Part shown: positions 7,844 to 17,909 of the stretch, piece by piece | How positions within the stretch are numbered: the first letter of the stretch is position 1 | How the letters are laid out: each line of letters opens with the position of its first letter | Origin: Hymenobacter psoromatis | GTDB taxonomy: Bacteria > Bacteroidota > Bacteroidia > Cytophagales > Hymenobacteraceae | Assembly: GCA_001596155.1 (NCBI GenBank) | Contig: CP014771.1 | Coordinates: 4,216,001-4,280,000, forward strand | Direction of reading: 5' to 3' | DNA: 64,000 nucleotides | Notes under the pieces: model-generated | Seen by the model: the letters and a program-made list of their open reading frames with translations, nothing else | What the model was told of the DNA's origin: nothing | The model's database searches: none | Made by a program: the position numbers and the translations under genes

Positions 7844-10800
7844 TTATTGATAATCAACTCGTAATTGGTTCGCTCCGCCCGCAGGGGGTAGGGCGTCTTC
7901 CGCGCCGGCCGCCACCGGCTCGCGGCTCGCCCGGTGCTGCTTGGCATATTCGGACGGGGCCATGCCGTAGATTTTCTGGAAGGTTTTGCGGAAGTACTTG
8001 GCATCTTCTACCCCCACCTGAAAGGCCACTTCCGAGATGCGCAGCTGGGTGTGGGTCAGCAGTTGGGCCGCCCGCTTCATGCGCACGTCGCGGATAAACT
8101 CGACCGCCGTCTGGCCCGTGATGCTCTTGATGCGGCGGTAAAAAACCGACTGGCTCATGGCCACTTCGCGCGCCAGGCCCTGCACGCTAAACTCGGGGTC
8201 GTCGAGGTGCTGCTCCACCACGCGCATGGCCTGCTCCAGGAAGTCGCGGTCGGCATCGGCGATAACTATCTCGGTGGGTTCCAGCAGTATCTGGCGCTGG
8301 TAATAGGTGCGCAGCTGGTGGCGGTTGCGCAGCAGCGCGGTCGCCTTGGCTTGCAGCACCAGCGGGTTGAAGGGCTTGCTCACGTAGGCATCGGCCCCGG
8401 TTTCGAGGCCCTCCACCTCGTGCAAGGCAGCGGTGCGGGCCGTGAGCAGCAGCACCGGAATGTGGGCCGTTTTGGGGTGCTGCTTGAGTTGGCGGCACAG
8501 CTCCAGGCCGTCGCTGCGCGGCATCATCACATCGCTGATAATGAGGTCGGGGAGCTGAGCCAGGGCCTGCGCCCAGCCCGCCAGGCCATCGGCGGCGCTG
8601 GTCACCTCAAAATCGGCCTGAAAGAGCTGCTGCAAGTACTGGCTCACCTCGTCGTTGTCTTCCACCACCAGCAGGCGCGGGCGGGTGCCCAGCGCGGTGG
8701 GCGCGGCCCACTGGGCCAGGGCTTCGGCGCTGGGTGGGGGGGTAGGGTCTTGCAAATCAAGGTTTTCGGCGTCGGGGAGCAGGTCGGTGGGCCGCAGGTG
8801 GGCCTGCCCAAACGGCAGCCGCAGCCGGAACGTGGTGCCCGCGCCCACCCGGCTCGCCACCTGCACCGTGCCCGCGTGGCGCTCGGCAAACTGCTTGACC
8901 AGCGACAGCCCGATGCCGGTGCCCGTCATGCGCAGCGTGTCGGTGTGCGAGGCTTGGTAATAAGGGTCAAAAATGTGGGACAGCTCGTCGGGCTTAATCC
9001 CTACCCCCTCGTCAAAGACGCTTACCTCCAGGTAGTTGCCGGTGAGCTGGCCATCCTGAAAAACGGCCTCGCCACCGGGATTGCCTACCACCGTGGCCGC
9101 CAGCCCCAGCCGCCCGCCCTCGGGCGTGTACTTGAAAGCATTGGCCAGCAGGTTGGTGAGAATAATCTCCAGCTTGCTGCGGTCAAAGTAGAGCTGCACC
9201 GGCTCGGCGGGCACGTCGAGGGTGTAGTCGAGGCGGCGCTCCTCGGCTTTGAGCCTGAATACCTGGTAGATATCGCTGATGAAATGCAGCGCGTCGCCGT
9301 AGCTGGCGCGCAGCGGCACGTTGCCGGCCTCCACCTTGCGGAAGTCGAGCAGCTGGTTCACCAGGTCGAGCAGCTTGCGGGTTTGCTTGTGCATCAGCAA
9401 GAGCTTGTTGCGCAGGTTATTGACCGGGGCCGGGCTACCGATTATCTCCTCCATCGGCCCCAAAATCAGCGTGAGCGGGGTGCGCAGCTCGTGGCTCACA
9501 TTGGTGAAAAAGCCCAGCTTGAGGTCGGTCAATTCCTTCTCCTTTTCAGCCTGAAAATGCTCCAGCGCCAGCTTGTTCTTTAGCTCCTGCTGGGCCATCT
9601 CGAAGCGCCGGTACAGCACGATGGAGCCCAGCAGCGCGCTGAGGTACAGCAGGTAAGCCCACGGCGACTTGTACCACGGGGCCAGCACGTCGAAGGCCAT
9701 CGTGGCGGGCCGTTGCGACCACGCGCCCTCGCCGTTGCTGGCCTTCACCTCCAGGGTGTAGTGGCCGGGCGGCAGGTTGGCAAAGCTGGCGGTGCGCTGG
9801 CCGGGGCCGGGGTCCACCCAGTCGTGGTTGTAGCCCAGCAGGCGATACAAGTAGCGGTTCTTCTGCGGATTAGCGAAGCTGAGGGCCACGAATTCAACCG
9901 AAAAATCGTTCTCCGCCGCCCGAATAGTCACCGTCTGGGGCTGCGACAGGGCTTTTTCGAGCAGCACGCGGCCGTTCAGCTTTTCGCCCACGCTCACCGG
10001 CCGGTTCATCACGCGCAGGCCCGTTAGCTGCACCACGGGGGGGTAGGGATTAGGCTGAATGGCCGAGGGCTGGAAGTAATTAATGCCATTGATGCCCCCG
10101 AAATATAGCGTGCCATCCTGGGCACGGGTGGCCGAGGCAATCTTAAATGAGTTGCTTTGCAGGCCATCGGCCACGCCGTAGCGCAGGTATTGGCGGGTGC
10201 CGGGCGAGTAGCGGTAGAGGCCGGTGCCGCCAATCCAGAGGTTGCCCGCATCGTCGGCCAGCAGGCTTTCTACATCGCTCTCCGGCAAGTATTTAGCTAG
10301 TGGCTGAATGATTTCCCGGCCCTGCGCGTCGGTGCCGAGCCGGTGCAGCCCGCCGCCGATGGTGCCAATCCAGAGCATGCCCTGCTCGCCCAGCAGCAGC
10401 GGCCACACGTAGTTCACGCGCAGGCCGTCTGCCCGGCCCGGCGCGTAGCGAAAATGCCGCAGCACGGCCAGCGAATCGGGGGTAGGGCGCAGTTTGAGCA
10501 GGCCCGCGTCGCGGGTGCTGGCCCACAGCACGTCGCGCCCGCGGTCGTAAAGCAAAAAGGTAAAATTGTTGCTGGGCAGGCGGCTGTTGCGCCGGTCCAC
10601 GGTGCCCAGGTAGTGCCCGTCGGGACTGAAGCGCAGCAGGCCCGCCGAAAACGTGGCCACCCAGAGCGTGCCGCGGCCATCCTGGGCCAGGTGCTCGACG
10701 CTGGTGGTGCTGAGGTCGGGGCCGCCGGGCAGGCGCAGGAAGGTGGTCAGCTTTTCGCGGCCGCCGGTGCGCGTGAGGGCCACCAGGCCGTTGTTGCGGG

Positions 10801-12151
10801 TGCCAAACCACAGCGTGCCGTTGGCCGCCTGAAAGATGGTGGCCACGTCCACGCCCGGCGCCGCGTCGGCCTGCTGGCTGAGGTAGGTGCGGTAGGTGTG
10901 GCGCGCTAAGTCGTAGCTGCTCACCCCATTGCGAGTGCCAAACCACAGCAGCCCCGTGGCTTCCTCCTTATAAATGGTATTAATATAGTTATTGGAAAGG
11001 GCCGCCGGACCCGTAAGCTGCCGCCGCAGCCGCCCAAAGGCCTTCTGGCGCAGGTCCACCTTGTTGAGGCCGCCGGCCGAGGCGCAGAGCCACATTATCT
11101 GATTGCGGTCCTCAAAAAGCTGGTGCACCCGCTCCGAGTTAATGCTGTACGGCTCGCCATCCTGGGGCAGGAAGAGGGTAGGACGGGCCGCCTGCACGGG
11201 CGGGGCGCTGCCCGTCACGGTGCCGGCTTCCCACACGTAGAGGCCGTAGAGCGTGCCCGCCCACAGCCGGCCAAACGAGTCGAGCCGCAGCGATTGCAGC
11301 ACGGGGCACTGCTGGGGCAGCGGGTGGGCGGCCAGCTCGCGCACGGTGCGGCGGTTGGCGGCGGCCACCCACAGCACCTGGCGGTCGGTGCCCACCCACA
11401 GGTCGCCGCGCCGGTCGAGGCACAGCGTCCGAATGGGGGTAGGAGTCAGCTCGGTAGCCTGGGTCTTGAACGTGCTTTCAGTGGAGCGAATCACTACCAG
11501 GCCGGCCTCCAGCGTGCCCACCCACACCTTGCCCTCGGCATCAATAACCAGGCTCGTGATGTGGGCCGACGCGGCCTGGCCGGCCACGGGCAGCGGCAGC
11601 TGGCGCAGGCTCCGCAACTGGCCCCGCGCATCGAAGGCCAGCACAAACAGGCCGTGCTGGGCCGTGCCCACCCACAGCCGGCCCTGGCCGTCGAAGGCCA
11701 GCGCGGCCACGTCGCTCTGGGCCAGCAGGCGCGCCGGGGCGCGGTCGGCGGCCGGCACCAAGTGCTCGTCGTAGCTCACGAACGCGTCGTGGCGGGCGTC
11801 GTAGAGGCTGAGGCCCGCGTGCTCGGCGCCCACCCACAGCCGGCCATCAGGCCCCACCAGCAGCACCTCAATGCGGTTGCCCGACAGGCCGTTGAGCGGG
11901 TTAACGGGCAGCGTATATTGCTTGAGGCCGTAGCCGTCGTAGCGGTTCAGGCCGCGGTTGGTGCCAATCCAGATGAAGCCGGCCGGGTCTTGCGCCACGG
12001 CCATCGCGTCGCTGTGCGACAGGCCCTGGTCCACGCCGATGTGCTCGAAGCGGAACTCGCTGGGCGCGGCGTCCTGGGCGCGAGCCAGCGGGGCCAGCAG
12101 CAGCAGCCACAGCCCGGCCGCCGCCCGCAAATAGCCGAAAAATGCCGTCAC
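7844..12151 (-). CDS. Hybrid two-component system sensor-regulator of the polysaccharide locus
   Basis: This 1435-residue protein is a full-length HTCS. A signal peptide (1-25) is followed by a periplasmic sensor made of two-component regulator propeller blades with repeated WIGT/WVGT strands, then a Y_Y_Y domain and one membrane helix near residue 850. The cytoplasmic part has a histidine kinase with phospho-acceptor His887 in SHELRTPLT, an ATPase domain, a receiver with Asp1207 in ISDVMMPRSDG, and a C-terminal AraC-type helix-turn-helix (about 1300-1405). Such proteins bind an oligosaccharide in the periplasm and directly activate the neighbouring sus-type genes. It is transcribed away from the GH35 gene. 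Matching direct-repeat sites before GH35 and susC are its likely targets. No damage is visible. Confidence 0.95.
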   Translation of the reverse strand: MTAFFGYLRAAAGLWLLLLAPLARAQDAAPSEFRFEHIGVDQGLSHSDAMAVAQDPAGFIWIGTNRGLNRYDGYGLKQYTLPVNPLNGLSGNRIEVLLVGPDGRLWVGAEHAGLSLYDARHDAFVSYDEHLVPAADRAPARLLAQSDVAALAFDGQGRLWVGTAQHGLFVLAFDARGQLRSLRQLPLPVAGQAASAHITSLVIDAEGKVWVGTLEAGLVVIRSTESTFKTQATELTPTPIRTLCLDRRGDLWVGTDRQVLWVAAANRRTVRELAAHPLPQQCPVLQSLRLDSFGRLWAGTLYGLYVWEAGTVTGSAPPVQAARPTLFLPQDGEPYSINSERVHQLFEDRNQIMWLCASAGGLNKVDLRQKAFGRLRRQLTGPAALSNNYINTIYKEEATGLLWFGTRNGVSSYDLARHTYRTYLSQQADAAPGVDVATIFQAANGTLWFGTRNNGLVALTRTGGREKLTTFLRLPGGPDLSTTSVEHLAQDGRGTLWVATFSAGLLRFSPDGHYLGTVDRRNSRLPSNNFTFLLYDRGRDVLWASTRDAGLLKLRPTPDSLAVLRHFRYAPGRADGLRVNYVWPLLLGEQGMLWIGTIGGGLHRLGTDAQGREIIQPLAKYLPESDVESLLADDAGNLWIGGTGLYRYSPGTRQYLRYGVADGLQSNSFKIASATRAQDGTLYFGGINGINYFQPSAIQPNPYPPVVQLTGLRVMNRPVSVGEKLNGRVLLEKALSQPQTVTIRAAENDFSVEFVALSFANPQKNRYLYRLLGYNHDWVDPGPGQRTASFANLPPGHYTLEVKASNGEGAWSQRPATMAFDVLAPWYKSPWAYLLYLSALLGSIVLYRRFEMAQQELKNKLALEHFQAEKEKELTDLKLGFFTNVSHELRTPLTLILGPMEEIIGSPAPVNNLRNKLLLMHKQTRKLLDLVNQLLDFRKVEAGNVPLRASYGDALHFISDIYQVFRLKAEERRLDYTLDVPAEPVQLYFDRSKLEIILTNLLANAFKYTPEGGRLGLAATVVGNPGGEAVFQDGQLTGNYLEVSVFDEGVGIKPDELSHIFDPYYQASHTDTLRMTGTGIGLSLVKQFAERHAGTVQVASRVGAGTTFRLRLPFGQAHLRPTDLLPDAENLDLQDPTPPPSAEALAQWAAPTALGTRPRLLVVEDNDEVSQYLQQLFQADFEVTSAADGLAGWAQALAQLPDLIISDVMMPRSDGLELCRQLKQHPKTAHIPVLLLTARTAALHEVEGLETGADAYVSKPFNPLVLQAKATALLRNRHQLRTYYQRQILLEPTEIVIADADRDFLEQAMRVVEQHLDDPEFSVQGLAREVAMSQSVFYRRIKSITGQTAVEFIRDVRMKRAAQLLTHTQLRISEVAFQVGVEDAKYFRKTFQKIYGMAPSEYAKQHRASREPVAAGAEDALPPAGGANQLRVDYQ

Positions 12152-12311
12152 GGTAAAAATAAAAAAGGGTGGGGTAGGGAAGAAGCAACGCCGCCCAGCC
12201 TACAGCGTAGCCAGCCAGCACTCTAAGGTAAGCCGCTGGTAGTAGCAGCGCTACCCCCGCCGCCCGGCCGGGACCCGACGCGCCACTGTTTCGCGGGGAC
12301 AGTCAATTTCG

Positions 12312-12367
12312 TCCCCCTTTTCAGCGAAAATACCCCCTCTCGCCGCTGAGAACGGCCGGTACTTTTG
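12312..12367 (+). promoter_or_regulatory. Putative HTCS operator and promoter of the GH35 gene
   Basis: TCCCCCTTTT starts at 12312 and a second CCCCCTCT starts at 12333, two helix turns later. TACTTTTG, a TAnnTTTG-type -7 box, starts at 12360. There is no good TTTG -33 box, as expected for an activator-dependent promoter. The same arrangement with identical 48-base spacing from the first box to the -7 box occurs before susC (14620-14675). Confidence 0.6.
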
Positions 12368-12453
12368 TCTGGTAAGGTGGCTGCGCTGGCGCGGCTGCTG
12401 GCCCCTGACTTAGCGGCTTCGCTACGCTCGCCCTCTTTTCTCCCATCCCAGCC

Positions 12454-14343
12454 ATGCCCCTCGTGCGGTACCTTTTTCTTTTACTGCTGCTCGGCGGTCT
12501 GGGCCGGTGCCCGGCGCGGGCCCAGGCCCAGTCGGCCCCTACCCCCCGCCACACGTTCACCCTCGGCCAGCGCCAGTTTTTGCTCGATGGCAAGCCGCTG
12601 CAGCTCATCTCGGGCGAGCTGCACTACCCCCGCATTCCGCGCGAGGCCTGGCGCAGCCGCCTGAAAATGGCGAAGGCGATGGGGCTGAATACCATCGGCA
12701 CCTACGTTTTCTGGAACACGCACGAGCCCCAGCCGGGCCAGTATGATTTCACGGGGAATAACGACGTGGCGGCCTTCGTGAAGATGGCCCAGGAAGAAGG
12801 GCTGTGGGTGATTTTGCGGCCCAGTCCCTACGTGTGCGCCGAGTGGGAATTTGGCGGCTACCCCTACTGGCTCCAGAACGTGCCCGGCCTGAAAGTGCGC
12901 AGCGACGAGCTGCAGTACATCGCCGCCTATCGGCGCTACCTGCTGGCCGTGGGCCGGCAGCTGGCCCCGCTGCAAGTCAACCACGGCGGCCCCATCTTGA
13001 TGGTGCAGGTGGAGAACGAGTACGGCTCCTACGGCGCGGACAAAGCGTACTTAGCGGAGAACAAAAAGATGTTCGAGGAGGCCGGCTTCGATGGGCTGCT
13101 CTACACCTGCGACCCAGCCGCCGACGTGGCCAAGGGCCACCTGCCCGGCCTGTTGCCCGCCGTGAACGGCGTGGACAAGCCCGCCCGCATCCGCGAATTG
13201 GTGAACGCCAACCACGACGGGCACGGCCCCTACTTCGTGGCCGAATGGTACCCGGCCTGGTTCGACTGGTGGGGCACCAAGCACCACCGGGTGCCGGCCG
13301 AGAAGTACACTCCCAGCCTCGACTCGGTGCTGCGGGCAGGTATCTCGCTCAATATGTACATGTTTCACGGCGGCACCACGCGGGGCTTCATGAACGGGGC
13401 CAATTTCAAGGGCGACACCTCGCACTACGAGCCGCAGGTGAGCAGCTACGACTACGACGCGCCCCTCGACGAGGCCGGCAACCCCACGGCCAAATTCCGC
13501 GCCTTCCGCGAAGTGATTGCCAAATACCGGCCGGCCGGCGCGCCCGCCCTACCCCCCGTGCCCGCCGCCAAGCCTAGCGCCGCCCTGCCCACCGTGCAGC
13601 TCACGCGGGCCGTGCGCCTGCTCGACCGCCTACCCCCGCCCGTGGCCAGCGCCCGGCCGCTCACCTTCGAAGACCTCAAGCAGGCTTACGGCTTCGTGCT
13701 CTACCGCACCACCGTAGCCAATGCCCGCGCCGGCGAGCAGCTGCTGAAGCTGCGCGACCTGCGCGACTACGCCGTGGTGCTGGTGAACGGCCAGTGCGTG
13801 GGCACCCTCGACCGCCGCGAGCGCCAGGACAGTCTGCGGCTCAAGCTGCCCGCTGGCAAGGTGCAGCTGGATATTTTAGTGGAAAACCTCGGCCGCATCA
13901 ACTTCGGCGAGTATATGCTTCAGAACACGAAGGGCATTACCAAAAGCGTGACGCTCGGCGGCAAGGAGCTGACGGGCTGGCAGCACTACGGCCTACCCTT
14001 CGCCCAGGCCCCGGCCGTGGCGGCCGGAGCCGCCGCGCCCACGGCGGGCAGCGGCCCGGCCCTGCGCACGGGCACCTTTACCCTCACTAGGCCCCTCGAT
14101 TCGTACCTCGATATGCGGCAGTGGGGCAAGGGCGTGGTGTGGATAAATGGCCACAACCTGGGCCGCTACTGGGGCATCGGCCCGCAGCAGACCATCTACG
14201 TGCCGGCCGAGTGGCTGCGCAAGGGCCAGAACGAGGTGACAGTGCTGGAGCTACTCAAGCCCCGGCAGGCTACCCTCACCAGCCTCGACCACGCCATTCT
14301 CAACGAGCTGCGGCCCAGCGCGGCTATCTCGCTTAATGACTAA
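12454..14343 (+). CDS. Secreted beta-galactosidase, glycoside hydrolase family 35
   Basis: The protein has 629 residues with a signal peptide (1-26). The GH35 TIM barrel spans about residues 38-355. The acid/base is Glu189 in VQVENEYGSYG and the nucleophile is Glu264 in VAEWYPAW. The GGTTRGFMNG segment is also typical. The C-terminal half carries the beta-sandwich domains with WINGHNLGRYW, usual for the shorter bacterial and animal-type enzymes. It removes terminal beta-galactose from oligosaccharides, probably in the periplasm. The neighbouring galactan-type GH30 and GH2 remnant suggest galactan or arabinogalactan side chains. It is divergent from the HTCS and about 87 bases downstream of the proposed promoter. 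Confidence 0.92.
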   Translation: MPLVRYLFLLLLLGGLGRCPARAQAQSAPTPRHTFTLGQRQFLLDGKPLQLISGELHYPRIPREAWRSRLKMAKAMGLNTIGTYVFWNTHEPQPGQYDFTGNNDVAAFVKMAQEEGLWVILRPSPYVCAEWEFGGYPYWLQNVPGLKVRSDELQYIAAYRRYLLAVGRQLAPLQVNHGGPILMVQVENEYGSYGADKAYLAENKKMFEEAGFDGLLYTCDPAADVAKGHLPGLLPAVNGVDKPARIRELVNANHDGHGPYFVAEWYPAWFDWWGTKHHRVPAEKYTPSLDSVLRAGISLNMYMFHGGTTRGFMNGANFKGDTSHYEPQVSSYDYDAPLDEAGNPTAKFRAFREVIAKYRPAGAPALPPVPAAKPSAALPTVQLTRAVRLLDRLPPPVASARPLTFEDLKQAYGFVLYRTTVANARAGEQLLKLRDLRDYAVVLVNGQCVGTLDRRERQDSLRLKLPAGKVQLDILVENLGRINFGEYMLQNTKGITKSVTLGGKELTGWQHYGLPFAQAPAVAAGAAAPTAGSGPALRTGTFTLTRPLDSYLDMRQWGKGVVWINGHNLGRYWGIGPQQTIYVPAEWLRKGQNEVTVLELLKPRQATLTSLDHAILNELRPSAAISLND

Positions 14344-14350
14344 TGCTATA

Positions 14351-14533
14351 CAGTCAGCGTCGCCCTCCGCGTCAACCTAACCCCCTCTCCTGCGGAGAGG
14401 GGGGACTAGCCCTAGCTTAGTTTTATAGTGTAAATCAAGTAGTTAATCTAGAGCTAAAACTAGAAACTAGTTCCCCCTCTCCGCAGGAGAGGGGGCTAGG
14501 GGGTGAGGTTGACACGGAGGGCGACGCTGACTG
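14351..14533. repeat. Large palindrome between GH35 and susC, with hairpins inside each arm
   Basis: The outer arms 14351-14378 and 14506-14533 are inverted copies (CAGTCAGCGTCGCCCTCCG). Inside each arm lies a perfect small palindrome, CCCCCTCTCCTGCGGAGAGG, at about 14381-14404 and 14472-14496. The loop is AT-rich. This cruciform of cruciforms starts 8 bases after the GH35 stop and may terminate its transcript. Confidence 0.85.
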
Positions 14534-14619
14534 CATAACATCGCTTAATGAGTAGCGCCGCTGCGAGCGACCACGCTGACGCTTAAAGTCTTTTGCCAGG
14601 GGTAGGGAGCCGGATTTTA

Positions 14620-14675
14620 TCCCCCTTTTAGGCTAAAAAGGCCCCCATTTCCGGCCGGCCGGCCGGGTACTTTTA
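14620..14675 (+). promoter_or_regulatory. Putative HTCS operator and promoter of susCD
   Basis: TCCCCCTTTT starts at 14620, a second CCCCCATTT starts at 14642, and TACTTTTA at 14668 is the -7 box. The order and the 48-base spacing equal those before the GH35 gene. The susC start is 99 bases downstream. Confidence 0.55.
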
Positions 14676-14774
14676 CTTCCGGGTTTCCCGGCCCATCTTC
14701 TTGATTGCCAGGCGACAACTCTGCTGTTTTTTCTTCTTCCCACCCAAGCCGGCCGTAGCTGGCCCCTACCCCCC

Positions 14775-17700
14775 TTGCTTATGCAAGCCAAATCTTTACT
14801 CTTATGCGGAGCCTTACTGCCGCTGGCAGTGGCCGCCGCCCCGGCTGCGCCGGCAGTGGCGGCCCCTACCCCCCGCGCCGCGCGGCACGCCGCCGGCCCC
14901 ATCACCGGCACCATCACGGACGAGAAGGGCCAGCCGCTGCCCGGCGTGACGATACTGATAAAGGGCACCGGAACCGGGGCCACCACCGACCAGGATGGCC
15001 ACTTCACGCTGGGCCTGCCCAGCGGGCCGCCCACCGCTAGCACCCTGCTGGTCATCTCCTTCGTGGGCTTCGAGAAGCAGGAAGTGATGGTGACTGACGG
15101 GCAGGGTAGTATCAACATCAAGCTGCTGCCCAGCTCTCAGGCGCTGGATGAGGCCGTGGTTATCGGCTACGGCACCCAAGAAAAGCGCAACCTCACCAAC
15201 GCCGTGACCACGGTGCAGGGCTCGGAGCTGGCGAAGCTGACGGTGAGCGACGTGGGCTCGGCCCTGCAGGGCAAGGCGGCGGGCGTGTCGGTGGTCAGCT
15301 CCGGCTCGGAGCCGGGCAGCCAGCCCCAGATTTTGATTCGCGGCATCTCGACCATCAACGGCAACAACCCGCTGTACGTGGTGGACGGCTTGCCAGTGAA
15401 CGACATCAATTATTTGAACCCCAAAGATATAGCTAATTTGGTGGTACTCAAGGACGCCGCTTCGGCGGCTATCTACGGCTCGCGGGCGGCCAACGGGGTC
15501 ATTTTGATTACGACCAAGGCCGGGTCGTCGGGCGTGCCCGTGATTACGGTGGATGCCACCACTGGTATCTCAAACCCCACGCGGATACCCAACATGGCCT
15601 CGGCCAGCGAATACGCCAACATTATGAACACCGCGGCGGCCAACTCGGGCTTGCCCGCCGTGTATGCCAACCCCAATCAGTTTACCCAAACCACCGACTG
15701 GTGGAAGGAGATTTCGCAGCCGGGCCTCACCCAGAACTACGCCGTGGGCCTCTCGGGCGGCAGCGACAAGGTGACGTACTCCACGGGCGTGAGCTATTAT
15801 AAGGAGCGCGGCCTGGTGCGCGGCTCCGACTTCGACCGCTTCGTGCTGCGCCTCAAAACGCAGTACCAGGCCGCCAAGCACCTGCGGGTAGGCCAGGATT
15901 TGAACCTCTCCATGACCAACCAGCACTACCAGAACAGCGGCTCGCTGTTTCGGGATGCTTATAACGACGACCCCATCACGTCGGCCAGGATGGACCGCAA
16001 CTCGGGCAACCTCTACGATAACTACGGGGCTTCGCCCACCGACATCAACAACCCGCTGGCCGTGGTGGAGCGCAACGACGACCGCCGCAACCAGTACTAC
16101 TTCGTGGGCAGCGTGTTTGCCAACTACGAGATTGTGCCCGGCCTGCTGCTGGAAACGCGCTTCGGCACCAACACCAACTTTTACCAGCGCAACTCCTTCT
16201 CGCCCAACTACCAGATTGACGCCAACGAGCGCAACCCGCTCAACTCGGTGACCCAGGAAAGCAACACGAATATTTACTGGAACAACACCAACACGCTTAC
16301 TTACAACCACGCTTTCGGCGACCATCACCTCACGGCCCTGGCCGCCGTGACGATGGAGAAGTTCGACAACCGCACCGAGTCGGCCTCGGGCCAGGCCATT
16401 CCTAGCAACGACCCCAGCCTGCGCTACCTCGACGCGGCCACGGCCAACTACAACGCCGGCGGCAACCGCTACGTCAACACCATTGCCTCGCTCATCGGGC
16501 GCATCAACTACGACTACAAGGGCAAGTACCTGCTGGCGGCCAGCGTGCGCCGCGACGCGGCCTCGGTATTTCCCGAAAACAACCGCTGGGGCACGTTCCC
16601 CTCGCTGTCGGCGGGTTAGCTGGTTTCGGAAGAAGAATTTCTGAAAAACCAGAATATTCTGAACTTCCTGAAGGTGCGCGCCAGCGTGGGCCGGGTAGGC
16701 AACCAGAACATCCCGAACACGGCCTACATCGGCACGCTGGGCAAGACCTACTACGTAACCGGCGCTGACCGCACGAACCAGCTGGCGGTGGTGCTCAACA
16801 ACGTGCCCAATGTCAATGTGAAATGGGAAACAGTGGAGGACTACGACCTGGGCACGGACCTCGGCTTTTTGAATAACAAGCTGACGGCCACCTTCGACTT
16901 CTTCCGGCGCAACACCTACGACATGCTCATGGCGCAGTCCATCCCCGGCAGCGCGGGCTACGGCTACAACAGCCCCATCACCAACGTGGGCAGCATGCAC
17001 AGCCAGGGCTTCGACTTCTCGGTGGGCTACGCCCAGAACTCGGGTAAGTTCACCTACGGCATCAGCGCGAACGCGACCCGCGCCATCAGCCGCATCGACC
17101 AGCTGGCCAACGGGCAGGCCATCTACTCGGGCAATACGCCCATCTTCGGGCGGCCCAGCAAAACTGAGGAGGGCGGCTACGTAGGCGCTTTCTACGGCTA
17201 CCAGAACCTGGGCGTATTCCAGAACCAGGGCGATATTGACAACTACAAGTCGGCCAACGGCACCCTGATTCAGCCCAATGCCAAGCCCGGCGACTTCCGC
17301 TTCGCGGACCTCAACGGCGACGGCGTGATTGATTCCAACGACCAGAAGTACATCGGCAACCCGCAACCCAAGCTGACCTTCGGCCTGAACCTGACGGCCG
17401 CCTACGCCGGCTTCGACCTGCAAGCTTCCCTGGTGGGGAGCCTCGGCAACGACCTGGTGAACGCCAACAAAGGCTGGTGGTATTCGGGCAGCTACAACTA
17501 CAACAAGATTGCCGGCCTGGAAAACGTGGCCTGGCACGGCGAAGGCACCTCCAACTCGGTGCCGCGCATCACGGCCAACGACAACAACCAAAACCTGACC
17601 CGCTTCAGCAACTTCTACGTGGAGAATGGCTCGTACGCCCGCCTGCGTAACCTCCAGCTGGGCTACACCTTCCGCAAGGAATGGCTGAGCTACGTGCGCA

Positions 17701-17888
17701 TGAGCAACCTGCGCATCTACGTGAGCGCCCAGAACCTGCTGACCTTCACCAAGTACACCGGCACCGACCCCGAGGTGGGCTACGGCCGCTCCTACACCGA
17801 TGCCTCCTCGGCCCTCAACAAGGGCGTGGACCTGGGCAACTACCCCACCGCCCGCACCTACCTGGCCGGCCTCAACATCGCTTTCTAG
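14775..17888 (+). pseudogene. susC: SusC-like TonB-dependent receptor interrupted by one in-frame TAG
   Basis: The frame runs through 1037 codons, the normal SusC length, broken only by TAG at 16617-16619 (codon 615). Signal peptide (1-28), carboxypeptidase-regulatory-like domain (about 39-120), TonB plug (DEAVVIGYGTQEK near 128, then VLKDAASAAIYGSRAANGV) and the beta barrel follow in order. The barrel continues in the same frame right after the stop (VSEEEFLKNQN) to the C-terminal AGLNIAF. Relatives usually have Trp here (SAGW), so one base change TGG to TAG explains it. A sequencing error, a real nonsense mutation and stop suppression are all possible. If real, glycan import by this locus is lost. 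susD follows 21 bases downstream. Confidence 0.9.
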
Positions 17889-17909
17889 CCTATCCCACCC
17901 ATCACTATC

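Noticed and set aside
7934..9583. Open frame of about 550 codons on the plus strand
   Set aside because: It is antisense to the kinase and receiver domains of the HTCS gene, which has full domain support. The plus translation resembles nothing.
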